A stretch of 24,561 nucleotides of DNA from Guillardia theta CCMP2712. Taxonomy: Eukaryota; Cryptophyceae; Pyrenomonadales; Geminigeraceae. Positions 1 through 10,570 of this stretch are shown piece after piece. Positions within the stretch are counted from its first letter, which is position 1, and each line of letters begins with the position of its first letter. Under the pieces are notes generated by a model, which had not been told where the DNA came from, did no database searches, and worked only from the letters and a program-made list of their open reading frames with translations. The stretch covers positions 24,293 through 48,853 of the forward strand of contig NW_005434476.1 in assembly GCF_000315625.1 (NCBI RefSeq), written 5' to 3'. A program made the position numbers and the translations under genes.

Positions 1-144
1 GTCCGCCGGCGTGCTCGTACTTTCCTTCCTTCGTCGGTCGGTCCGAAGGCCGTGGGCAGTGGAGGCGGTAGTCGGTTGGTGGCAGTGGAGTAGTAATTAA
101 CGCGACCCGGGGGAGGAAGGGAAGGGAGTGGGGGGAGGGGAGCA

Positions 145-192
145 GGGGCAGGGGCAGGGGCAGGGGCAGGGGCAGGGGCAGGGGCAGGGGCA
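145..192. repeat. (GGGGCA)8 hexanucleotide tandem repeat
   Basis: Eight perfect copies of ggggca run without interruption. They lie in what I read as the intron (or 5' flank) just before the first visible transporter exon, whose acceptor AG is at 230-231. I see no coding sequence in positions 1-231. On the + strand the tract has the run pattern of a G-quadruplex. Confidence 0.9.
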
Positions 193-231
193 GGAGGAAG
201 AGGAACAAGAGGAGGGTGATGCCCATCGCAG

Positions 232-1214
232 GTTCCGATTCTGCTCAACATGAAGGCGATGAGGCTGCTGACGGTGGAGACCATGATGATGTTTCGCTCC
301 ATCGCCACCGTCGCCGTCGCTCTCGGCGACAGCCTCATCCTCGGCTCCCAGCTCAGCCGCCGCCAGATGGTCGCGTGCGCCGTCATCTCCCTGGGCGGCA
401 GCATCTACGCCTCCTCCGACCTTCGTTTCAACGCGCGGGGATACGCGTGGGGTCTGGCGTACGCGCTGTCGATGGTGGTGAACACGATCTACGTCAAGTT
501 CTCCTTCGAGAAGAACAAGGGGATGAACTCTTGGGAGAAGACCTACCTCAACAACCTCCTCGCCTCCCCCGTCATCCTCCTCCTCTCTTTCCTCACTGAG
601 GACATGTCGTCTCTTCACCGCAAGGTCGTGGAGATCGAGCTCCTCCCGCTCGTCTGGGTTCTTCTTTCCTGCGTGATCGGCCTAGGTAGCCTCGGGATCC
701 AGGAGGATGAAACTTGACGGAGCATGCAGGCATCAGCTTCAGTGGGACGATGTGCCGTGACGTCCTCTCCGCCACCTCCTTCGACGTCCTCGGCAACTGC
801 AACAAGTACCTCACCCTCGCCTTCAACTCCATCGTCCTCGGTGAACTCAAGTCTCTTCATCCTCCCCGCCCTTTCCCCCCTCCTTCAAGTCTCCTCCTCC
901 TCCCGTCTCCTCGTCACCTTCTCCTCCATTCCCTCTTCCCCTCCTCTCCCTTGTCCTTCGTTCCTCGTGCTCTTCTGCTGCATCCTCCAGTCTCTGCCGT
1001 CGATCCCTCGTATTTCTTCAGCGCTGCTCTCTCTGACCAGTGTCAACAGGCTCGTCAACCACTCCCCTCTCTCTCTTCGGCGTCCTCCTCGCCCTTACAG
1101 GCACCACCTCCTCCTCCCTCCTCCTCCTTGCTTACGCTCCTCGCAGGTGGCGCACTCTACTCCCCAGCTGGGGGCCTCCTGGTCTCTCGGCTGACAGCCA
1201 AGAAGAAAGACTGA
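232..1214 (+). CDS. Nucleotide-sugar transporter, GONST3-like (5' partial)
   Basis: This is the C-terminal 227 residues of a drug/metabolite-transporter-fold nucleotide-sugar transporter, which exchanges an NDP-sugar for NMP across the Golgi membrane. Exons are 232-685, 730-840, 1050-1100 and 1147-1214 (TGA). Introns are 44, 209 and 46 nt, all phase 1. The segment MRLLTVETMMMFRS, followed by hydrophobic helices, a GYAWGLAYALS helix, the TYLNNLLASPV loop, SATSFDVLGNCNK and the end LLALTGGALYSPAG, follows the order seen in plant GONST3-type GDP-mannose transporters. The protein ends in the basic tail TAKKKD. The N-terminal helices lie upstream of the window or are lost. The last intron has a GC donor (1101-1102). 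Substrate specificity cannot be read from this part; family assignment is firm, GDP-mannose is an inference. Confidence 0.82.
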
Positions 1215-1406
1215 GCTCTTCCCTAGTTTATCTACACGCTCATCGCGTTAACCTCTCCCTCCGTCATTCACACGCTCGCCACTCTCTCCAGCTCCCTCCC
1301 TCCCTCCTCTGTCGCCGCGTCTCTCTCTTGCAGCCATGCCGCCTGCTGCTGTCGGCTGATCATCCGCAGCTGGTTCATCACTGCCAACCCTGTCAGCTCC
1401 TCCCCC

Positions 1407-4400
1407 TCACCTCGCATGCTCACGGTTTGATCGTCGCGTGTCCGCCTCGCTCAGCGTCTTCTCCAGCGACTGCGACGCCTTCCAGGAGCGCTCCTGCTGC
1501 TGCTTCAGCCGCTTCGCCTGCTTGCCGACGGCCTTTTCCCTCGCCTTCTTGACCTGCGCCTCCATCTGAGACAGCTTCTCTGCTATTCTGCTCTTCGTCG
1601 CCTCGTATCGCTGCCGTTGACTCTCGTCCGTGTACCAGTCAAGGAAGGTTATCATGATCTTGGAGCCCTCTTCCGTCCTGTCCACCTCGTCGTTGGCGTC
1701 GTCCTCCATCTCCGAGGCCTTGTGGTTGTACTCAGGGATGAAGCACGAGCTGATCTCCCCGTCCTCCAGCATCCGCAGCAGCGCCTTCCTATTCTCTTGG
1801 ATCACGCAGATCACCTGTGCCCTTCCGTTAGCTCCTAGCAGCATCGCAGCCCCCTCTCCCGTTCGCCCTCATCCTCCCTCTCTGCCTCAGCGCTCCTCTC
1901 TCGCTCCTCCTCGCGCTCCCCCCCTCTGCCTCACATTTCTGATGACACATCCGATGCCGATCTGCAGGTCTCGCTCCTCGGGGAACTCGTGGAACATGTG
2001 GAGGAGGTGGAGGATGCCCCCGGCGTCTCGGAACACTTGCTTCTCCGCGATCCACTCGAAGCTGAGCCCCTGCATGATGGAGAAAGCTCCAGCCTTGGTC
2101 AGAGGCAGCCGGAGGCAGTGCAGGATGAGGCTGTCTCGCAGGTCGAGCAGCGCTGCTTCCTTCATCGCGTTCCTGATGAGATCTGTGTTCTGATTCGCAA
2201 TCCTGAACAAAGAATGAGCTGCTCCAAACAGACAACATCGTGCAAACAACAGCACACAGACAACATGACTTCACCTGTTGATGATCCGCACGACGTTCAA
2301 GTAGAAGGAAGGGTCGGTGATGGGAAAGGTCTCAAGGAGAGGCTCGAAGAGCGACGCGAGGCAGCGGCAGACGTTGGAGGCCTGGAAGGAAGGGATCTCG
2401 GGGTCCTTGTCGAAGTGGTCGACCACCTCTCGGATGGCGAGGAAGTGGAGCGACTCGTTGTCCGTCAGCTCCTTGAGCCGCAGGTGCTTCACCTGGTCCC
2501 GGAAGATGCCGCACATGAGCAGCCTCCCAATCACCTTCTGCATCGGCGACTGCTTCAGCCCCACCACCGCCTTCACCCTCGGGTCCTCCGACACCACGTC
2601 CGAGATCGACGTCACCCTCAGCTGGTGCAGAAACCTCCTGCACCAGTCGATGCCTCCATGGGCCAGGATGGTGCTGACGCTGTAGGGGTTCTCGAGGACG
2701 GTCAGCACCATCTTCAAGGCGCACAGAATAACGTCAGTCTTGTCACAGTGGCTGAGCACCTCCAAGACGATCTGCATGGCTTGCGGGAACAAGATCAAGG
2801 TGGACTGCTCGGTGAGAGACAGCTCGATCAGAGCCGAGCACGTCAGGATCGTCACCTCGTGCTGCTGCAGGATCTTGCACAGGATCTCGAACCCGTTGGC
2901 TCGTTCGAACCATCGGCTCGTCTTCCCATCCCTCATGAGGAGCGTCAGCAGCTTCAGGGCTCCATGGCGGCAGGCCTCCTCCTGCGAGTCGAGCACGCAG
3001 AACACGTAGTCCACGCCTGTGCTGCCTCGGATGGCGTCGGGAGAGAGGTCCCCCTGCTTCAGCAGCTGGATCACGAGCTCCACCACCTGTGCCCTCACGT
3101 TCACTCCCGTGCTGTCGCCGTCCACCAGGAAGGCGACTGTCTGCTTGAACTCTTGGGGGCCCCAGAGAGGAGCCGTGTGCCGGACCAGGTTGAGAAGCAC
3201 GGGGACAACGGAGGCGTCGGAGGATGAGAGAAAGTGATAGATGACCTGAAGTCCCAGCTGGGGCTGCCGCATCCAAGTCTCGCAGGTGACAGAGGAGCCA
3301 GTCATGAACTTGTCGTCTATGAGCAGCAACACGCTCCTCTTGAGGTAGTCGGAGTTGAACGACAGCAGGTACACCACAATCGCCACGCACTCCCCGACGT
3401 TGAGCCCTGACGTCCCGCCCAAGGAGGCCATCTTGATTAGGGTGTGGAAGACCGGGAGAGAGACGTCGACGCTCGATTTGAAGATGTACAGGAGGATGTT
3501 GTACCCGTTCAAGATCGCAAACTCCGCCCTAGAAGACTCCCAGGTCCTCATGAGCTGCGCTAGGATCTCGAGGACCGTCTGCTTGTGATGAGACTTGACG
3601 GAGTGGAGGAGTCTGATCACGAGCCTGATCCCTCCTGTCTCCGTCAGGCACTGCTGGAAGCTCTCTGTGCTGTGTGTTTGCAGGAACCCTCCGTACTCTG
3701 AAGGCGCCTCCTCCTGATAGCCTTTCTTCGGCCAAGCTGAGAACGAGTGGATCTTGTCCGAAGACTTACGGGCAGTTGAAGTTGCGTCGGCGTTGAGCGA
3801 CTGAGTGAAGCGGTCAATAAGGTTCTCAGCTATGTTGCTCCAGGACGGCGACCCCAAGGCCTCGATGTCCATCATGGTCGAGGACAAGAGGCTTGACTTG
3901 GACTCCACGCAGTTCTTCGGGTGGATGATGGACATGAACTTCATGTCGGTGTTCATCGACTTGAGCCGCACGCTATCGACTTGGAGGGTACCCAACGAGT
4001 GAACGCTAGAGACCATCTTGCTGTCCCACACTCCCTCAGTGATGTAGATCGTGCTCACAGCCCCCCTGAACGTCCCCTGGCTCGCGTCTTTGCTGTCTCC
4101 GAAGAACCAGCCGGTCAGAGGCTTCTCCTTTGAGAAGCTCCCGGACTGCGAGTGCGGGTAGGTCAGGAAGCTACAGCTCTGGATGAAGGACCCGTCCACG
4201 TAGAGGCTCAGGGTGCGGTTGCAGTGAGTGAAGACGACATGGTGCCATTTGTGGTCAGCGGCGAAGGAGTATGCGTTGAAGGCGTTGAAGGCGAACGGGA
4301 TGTTGTTCTCGGCCGACTTGTCTTGCGCCTGAGTCCTCACGCTCAGACATCGAGCCGAGTCATCTTCTGCTCCGATCCGCTGGAAGTACAACTCACACAG

Positions 4401-7400
4401 CTGGGTAGCACCTGGAGGCAAGGTGAGGGGAGAGCGAGGATGGGGCAGCGGGAGGTACCTTGGGTCCACCTCATGAGAGTCGATTCTTCGCCGTGGAAGG
4501 AGGAGATCTGAATCCAGCAGCTCAGCGTGTAGCCAACCTTGGGGGGAGGGAACTTGTCGATGCAAGAGGTTCGGATCCACGCAGGCCGCCCATCGCAGTG
4601 GAAGAAGTGCAAGGGGAGGCATCGCTCGCAGATGGAACAGATCAGCTTGAGGACCAGTGAGTCCTTCCCTTGCTCGCTCGCCATGCTCTCACTTCCCGAT
4701 GAAGCGAGCGTGAGGAGGAACTCTACCTCGCTGGTGCTCATGCTGTAAGAGCCCACCAGCGCGAGGATGTCCATGTACATCTCTTCCATCCCCGGGGAGT
4801 TGGGGATGATGTTTGTGAAGACGAGGCTGATACACTGAGTCATCGCCGCCAGCCTCAGGTTCTCCGGGTTCAGCTGCAGCAGCGTGTGGATGGTGGCGAG
4901 CACGGTCCTCTGGATAGAGGGCTCGGACCTCGGCAGGGTCTCCAGGAGCATGCAAGCGGCGGCGCTGCTGCGGAATCGGAAGAGGCTGAGCTTCTGCCCT
5001 CTCGAGCTGTCAGGGTCCGGGCACAAGTCGGACGACAACGTCTCGAGCATGCGATCTCGCGAGTCCAGCTGGGAGGAATCTGAGGAGCAGACCATGGTGC
5101 GGGCCTCGGACTGAGAGGAGTTGGAGGGAGTCCACTTGAGCCTCGAGGAGGCCTCGCTCTTCCTCGACGCAGTCTCGCTCTTGGCACCCACGTCATTCGG
5201 CACGTGCGACGAGTCCCTGGCGCAGGTCAGCCGCCCGACGAATCGCGGAGTTGGTTTGCGAATGTTCATGATCACGTTGCTGTTGATGTCGACGGCTGCA
5301 AGTCTAGGAACCGATTGAAAGTTGGAGCACAGGATGTTCTCGAGGGGGTAAGAGCTTGACATCTGCAGCATGTACTCCATGACAGACAGGTCGAGCTTGA
5401 TGTTGGACTCCTTCAGGATGTCCGTCAGCCTTTGGAAGGTGACCTTCGACTCCAGATGCTGCTTCAGCTTCTCGTTCTTTCCGACGATGCAACCCAAAGT
5501 CTTGAAGGCTTCACGAGCCACTGTCGGCCCTCCGATCTGAATGGTTTTGAGGAGTACCTGGAACATGGCCGAGTCGCGGAAGCGAACTCTGATGCTGAAC
5601 TCCTTGTCGCCCACGTCCATCTCGTTCAGCCAGGAGCGGATCATGATAAGCACTAGAATCCTCTTCTTGATCGGCAGGTCGTCGCGGTCCAGCAGCCGCT
5701 CGAGGCTGTTGACGCACTCGGCCTCGTTGGGGGAGAGCCAGGTGACCTCCAGGAGGATCCAGACGCTCAACGCGCAGACTGTGAGAGGAAAGGAAGACAA
5801 GACCAGCGACTCCATGACCTCGTGGCCCTGCATGCCGACGAAGTTGCCGATCTGACTAGGGTCTCTAGACACGAAGTGGCAGAGCATCTCGAGCAGCATG
5901 ATGACGACGTTCTCCTTGGGGCTACGGTGACCCGTAGAGTTGTGGAGGAAGGTCAACAAGCCCAAGTTGTTCTCATCTGAGTTGCTCTCGAAGCGAACCT
6001 GCGAGATCATGGACAGTTGGTTGAGAATCCCGACGAACATGGACTTGGAGGAGAAGGACAGGTTCCTTGAAGCGCGGTCGCGGAAGAGATCTCGTGTGGA
6101 CAGGATCATCTCCAAGCGGACCAACGGATGCATGTTGACGTCAGAGAAGGAGACGTGGAACAATCGTTCAAGCGTCTCATGATCGTGTCTGGATAGAAGG
6201 ACTGCGCAATAGCTGCAAGGCATCGTCAGGCGAGAGGGTTGAGATCAACGAGGGCATGGCAGACCTGACGCAATCCAACATAGCCTCCATCAGCTGGCTG
6301 TAGGGGGAGGAGATGTAGCCCCTCACAAGGTCCTGAAGGAGCTCGTGAGTCACAAGACAAGAGGCGAATCGACCGACAGACCTCGTTCAAGAGCATGGTC
6401 TGCAGCTCTTGTATCAGGATATCGATGCCCTGCTTCATCTTCACGCACACAACATTCAAGTCGTTCAAGATCAGGAGCTCCTGTGTAGAGCCGTCAGACT
6501 GACCCGTCGATGACCCTTGCCATTAGCTCGTTACCTTCACGACGCTTACTGCACGGATTTTGACTTCAAGGTGACAATCAGACGAGATGAGTTTGAGGAT
6601 CAAGACCAAAGCATCCACGTTTCCAATGCTCTGAACGCTTACAGGTCAGCACGCTATGTGAACAGGGCAATCAAAACAAGTTTTACATGGTCATGATTGC
6701 CATCTGTGATGATGTTCTTCATCAACCCAAAGAAGTCCTGTCCGAAAGAAGATGAGCACGAATTCCAAACAAGATGTCTGCGACGTTTACCTTGAGAAAA
6801 AGTTGCCCTGCAGGGGACTTGTAATCGTTGATCCCATTCAATATCTTGGTCATGAACGTGTACCCGTTGATGTCCCGGAATTCTTTTTGATTCCGCCGGT
6901 TGTTTCGCAATATCTTGGAGATGGTGGCGATGACGTCAAGCTGCACATCACTCGCAGCCTCCGCCAGCTTGGAGACGAGAGTGGAAAGCGCTCCTTGGAT
7001 CCCCATGATCTGCTGCATTAGGTCGTCATCGGTCCGCTCAGAGTGCATGTGCTCCGAGATTAGGAAGTCGGTGTAAGCTCTCGGGGAGAGGTCCTGCCCC
7101 TCCACCAGGCTGACCGAGTCCTCGAACTCCTTGAGCTCCAACTCCAGCTCTTCGATTCGAGCTGCGATCTCTTTCCGAGAGGGAGGAAACTCAAGCTCCC
7201 TGTTCTCTACTTTACAGCCGCCGGAAGACTCCTCGGACACGTCATCATCAACATCCTCTGCCGGGCGGCCGGACCTAGAGATCAGCTTCTGGGCCTCGCT
7301 GACAGCTGCCTTGGTTGTCTTCCACACCACTGAAGGGCTGATGGACAGGCGGAACCCGATCTTGTTTGAGGTCTTCTCCACGATCTCGATCGCTTGCTTC

Positions 7401-8637
7401 AGCTGCGGAGGAGCCTCTGATTCCGAGTCCATCTCCTCATCGTGCGCTTGCAGGAAGTGGGTCAGAGTCTTGAGGGCCTCCCGGCTGATCCCGTCCTCTG
7501 AGTCCATCAGCACTTGCAGCACCTGAAGCAGCTCCCTGCCTCAGCTCCTGATGCCAGCAACTCCTCTCCTCACCTTCCTGTACCCATCCATGCGGAAGAT
7601 CTCGAGCTTGCTTTCCCTGCAGCGTCCAGGAGCTCAGAGTTTGAAAGACAAGAACATCATGACATACAGCGATTGGGACATAGAGCCAATCATTCTCAGC
7701 ACAGCTTTCTTGGCTTCTGTTGACTTGACATTTTCCAACAAGGACACCACCTTCTGGATGATCTTGGGTGCATCGACGGTAGCTATTCCACGATACTTCT
7801 CTTCTCTCAGGATCAACTCTGCCACCTTTGCAAGGCACATCACAATGGCGTCAGCCTGAAGCTTTCAGACCTGCAAGGCCTTGTTGATGGTCTGTGCGAT
7901 TTGGAAGGAAACTTCAGGGTCTCGGGCTTCAATGATCCACGAAGGCACTTGACTCGTGTCCTTCTGCTCCCCCTCCCTTGCCTCCCCCTCTTCCTTGGCG
8001 TTGGAGGGCCTCTCCCCGACGGACCCCTCGTGTTGGCTCTGACCGGCTTCATGGCAGTTGGACAGGTGTCTGCGAGTAACGCGTGAGCGAACAAATCATG
8101 GAGCTTGTGCTTGACTTGACCTGTCTACCAGGTCCAACAGAGAGACTAGCACTTCCGTACAGTCCCCTGGCATTTGAAACTCAGTGTGACCATACAAACC
8201 CATGCGGTCCACATGGAAGATAAGTACGCACCATAGAAGGCCTTCAGGGTCTTCCCGTTGCTTGATGCTTTGAACTCTGTGTACGCATTCTGAAAGCTGC
8301 ATGCAGGTTGTGAGTTCCCAACTCAGCGTGAGGGATCCAGATGGTTTACCTGTCAAGAAAGGTGGAGAGCTTCTGACTGACAAGCACAAGCTTTCCATCT
8401 GGGCTCTCAAGCTCCGATTGCGCTACTTCCTTGTACTCTGCCCAAAGCTTCTGAACACGCTGCAAGGCAGAGTAAGAAGCGATGACGGGAGGATCAGATC
8501 CAAGGTGCCGCTTTCCTCCTCTTCTCATTCCCTTCGCTCTCCTCCTCTCCTCCTTCCCTTCGCTCTCCTTCTCTCCATCTCGCCCTCTGCCCTCGCCTGC
8601 TCACCTTGAAAGTTCGGTACTTGTGCCACGCCTTCAT
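1407..8637 (-). CDS. BEACH-family protein (neurobeachin/SPIRRIG type), N-terminal part; BEACH domain not in window
   Basis: Large scaffold of the BEACH family, which acts in vesicle and membrane trafficking. Exons on the minus strand: 8637-8605, 8459-8350, 8296-8232, 8166-8121, 8069-7871, 7855-7668, 7616-7574, 7522-6791, 6737-6687, 6630-6535, 6480-6382, 6332-6265, 6212-4459, 4411-2275, 2202-1935, 1853-1407; about 2,111 residues. Most introns are 45-80 nt and the phases close throughout. Residues 1-1100 are armadillo-like helical repeats, interrupted by an acidic coiled stretch near residue 350 (ARIEELELELKEFED). A concanavalin-like lectin domain follows at about 1120-1310 (GYTLSCWIQISSFHGEES, then WHHVVFTH and LSLYVDGS), then more helical repeats (DUF4704 region). 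The end is charged (FLDWYTDESQRQRYEATKS), as just before the PH-BEACH module. Reading stops at TGA 1407-1409. AG|GTGAGG there is also a good donor, and a further short exon could end at TGA 1268-1270. The exon 15/16 junction is the least certain. The first Met could be preceded by unseen coding sequence. Confidence 0.83.
7856..7870 (-). other. Candidate 15-nt GT-AG intron containing an in-frame TGA
   Basis: On the minus strand gtctgaaagcttcag separates two well-coding stretches in the same frame: ...AQTINKALQ before it and ADAIVMCLAKVAE after it. Read through, it would give V-stop-K-L-Q. Excising 15 nt restores a continuous helix-rich protein, but 15 nt is far below the other introns here. 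The alternative is a 57-nt intron (7912-7856) using the weaker donor GAA|GTTTCC, which removes VSFQIAQTINKALQ. A sequence error is a third option. Confidence 0.4.
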
Positions 8638-8766
8638 GGCGTCGCCATGGTGAAGGTCAATCGAAAGGGTTTGAGCAACACCCGGGGGTAGGGGTCAGGG
8701 GCAAATTTAATTAGCTTTCCAGGGGGTGGGGACATCGAAGGGGTAGGGGTTTCAAGGGTAGTCAAG

Positions 8767-8805
8767 AGTACCCTTGGCATTATCCAGGATAATGCCAAGG
8801 GTACT
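8767..8805. repeat. Perfect palindrome, 19-bp arms with 1-nt spacer
   Basis: The left arm agtacccttggcattatcc (8767-8785) and the right arm ggataatgccaagggtact (8787-8805) are exact reverse complements around a single A at 8786. The flanking bases do not pair, so the symmetry stops sharply. No T-run follows. Its position inside the G-rich arm of the gene-free region suggests an element end or cruciform rather than a transcript terminator. Confidence 0.92.
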
Positions 8806-9522
8806 TTATGGGAGATGGAGGGGTACAAGTCCGTATGCCACCCCCGGAGAATAGGGCCGGCAGGCTGGAGATGGCAGACTTAGGGAATTCGACGGTGGTG
8901 GGGGTGGAGAAGAGGGGTGGTAGAGTCGACGATCCCGGCGGTATCCGCACTGGTGGGTGGGGGGATCTGAGGGTGGGGTACCTGGAGGTTCAAACCCTCA
9001 TAGACATATTGGGGGTATCCCCGCCTCCCCGGATACGCCGCTACCCCGGTAGGGTAGGCTCAGGGGCCGTTGTGATGGGGTAGGGTACAGTAACCCGGGC
9101 CGGGGCTACTAGTCACCCGGTAGGCTCAGCTCCGGGGTCAGGTCACTTGATAAGTTGGGCCTTCACTGCCGCGACGGTGACGTTTCCGACTCGTCAGTCG
9201 CGGCCCCCCAGGGCCAGCCGCCCCGGGAGCCTGAGGCTCACTGATCCGGCGACCATATTGTCACTGAAGCCTACTAGTATGATACGACTCGATGATCCGA
9301 GGCCTGCGGCCGCGTCCCCTCACTTGACTCGGCGGCGGCCGAAGTTACAAGTTCAACGGTGCCGGGCGGCGACTCAGGGCCGAGAGGCGCGGCGCCTCAG
9401 CCCGCCGAGCGGCGCGGCGCCTTCAATGATTCCGCCAGAGTCGTTACGGGACCGCACTTTCAAGTAAGTTTTCAGTACTATAAACCGGGCGGGCCCAGCC
9501 TGGTGAGTGGCACGGTACTATA

Positions 9523-9539
9523 CTGGCACGCCGTGCCAG
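9523..9539. repeat. Short perfect hairpin (8-bp arms)
   Basis: ctggcacg, c, cgtgccag is a perfect inverted repeat in the GC-rich core. In sequence this GC-rich, hairpins like this can arise by chance. It is recorded because several similar short palindromes cluster between 9370 and 9540. Confidence 0.7.
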
Positions 9540-10390
9540 CCCCCGGCTACCGTACTGCGGCACACGTGACGCCGTGACCGTCCGGGACGCCTACGGTCGC
9601 CGGCGGGCTGAGTGCGGGCCAGCACCCGCCTGCAGTGCCGGGCACCGGGCCGCTAGCCTGTACCGTAGTACGCCGGCCCAGCGGGCCGAGCCGCCGCCGG
9701 CGCCGGGACTCCCGGAGTCCGCCCTCGGACTGTGCCGTACGGAGCCTGGGAGCCCGGCAGCCTGTGAGGCCAGTCATCGCTCAACAATCGCCGGACCCTC
9801 ATCCCCGCTAAACATCAAGAAAAAACCACCCTACCCTGGAGTAAGAATGGACCCCACCCTTCGCTTTCGTGATCGATGTCCACCCGTCATATTCCCAACC
9901 CACCCACCCAAAATATACACTCTACCGCTGGATCGCTACCACCACCGGTCCATACACCTACCCCTACCCAGAGCAGTCCCTCTGTAATCAAGATCAAGGT
10001 GATCCGAACCTACCAGTGCACATAAGAGGACTACCCCCGCATGCCAGACCCATTGGTACTCTCTACCACCCCTGGTAATGAACCCCACCCTACCCACATT
10101 TCGATACACTAACCACCCGTGCACGATCATGTGAACACCCACCCTGTGTAATTGACGCGCCCCCTCCTACCCTACCCCTTTATTATCGCTTTTACTACCC
10201 CCTACATTCCTGTCGTACCACCCCTCCTTCACACCACGACAGCCGCCGCGACAGCTTCGCAAGCACGCGAAGAATGCGAGAGAGAGGGAGAGGAGAGGCA
10301 ATGGGGATCGAGGGGAGCATAGAGGGAGAGGGGAAGGGAGGGAGGGATGGTTAGATCAGGATAGAACAGGGAAGAGAAGGAGGGGAAGGA

Positions 10391-10455
10391 CAGCACAGCA
10401 CAGCACAGCACAGCACAGCACAGCACAGCACAGCACGGCACAGCACAGCACAGCA
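10391..10455. repeat. (CAGCA)13 pentanucleotide tandem repeat
   Basis: Thirteen consecutive CAGCA units, one of them altered to CGGCA (10436-10440). Because the unit is 5 nt, a coding reading would shift amino-acid pattern from unit to unit. The reverse strand shows Ala/Val/Leu/Cys-rich shadows only. Confidence 0.93.
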
Positions 10456-10496
10456 TAGAAGGAGGAAGTAGGATGAAGGGACCTCTAGAGAGGAGA

Positions 10497-10570
10497 GGGA
10501 TAGAGAGGGATAGGGATAGGGATAGGGGAATAAGATGAAATAAGCGGGGAAGTGAGCGGGGAAGTGAGCG
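10497..10570. repeat. GGGATA and 12-nt AGCGGGGAAGTG tandem repeats
   Basis: A run of gggata-type units (about 10497-10527) is followed by two full copies of agcggggaagtg (10543-10554, 10555-10566) and a partial third. These are simple expansions in the purine-rich intergenic stretch. Confidence 0.75.

Larger units (their letters stand above)
8638..10200. other. Gene-free region: G-rich arm, GC-rich core, C-rich arm
   Basis: I find no credible coding exon here. From about 8680 to 9080 the + strand is full of GGGG runs (for example gggggtaggggtcagggg at 8684-8701). From about 9080 to 9790 the sequence is very GC-rich with short self-complementary words such as aggcgcggcgcct. From about 9820 to 10200 the + strand is rich in CCCC and CCCTACCC. 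The G and C arms make the region roughly mirror-symmetric in strand composition. It lies directly upstream of the BEACH-type gene (minus) and 1.2 kb from the BRE1 gene (plus). It may be a degraded repeat or transposon, or a GC-rich regulatory region. I recognise no transposase. Confidence 0.6.

Noticed and set aside
97-618. Long open frame on the minus strand opposite the first transporter exon
   Set aside because: His/Arg/Pro-rich shadow of a GC-rich coding exon and of the GGGGCA repeat; no domain or splice logic.
1989-3227. 412-codon open frame on the plus strand
   Set aside because: It lies antisense to confirmed BEACH-gene exons and has the Glu/His/Val-rich composition of a reverse-frame shadow.
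8985-9000. gaggttcaaaccctc, like a tRNA T-arm or pol III B box
   Set aside because: No matching acceptor stem, D-arm or anticodon arm could be found around it, and no convincing A box.
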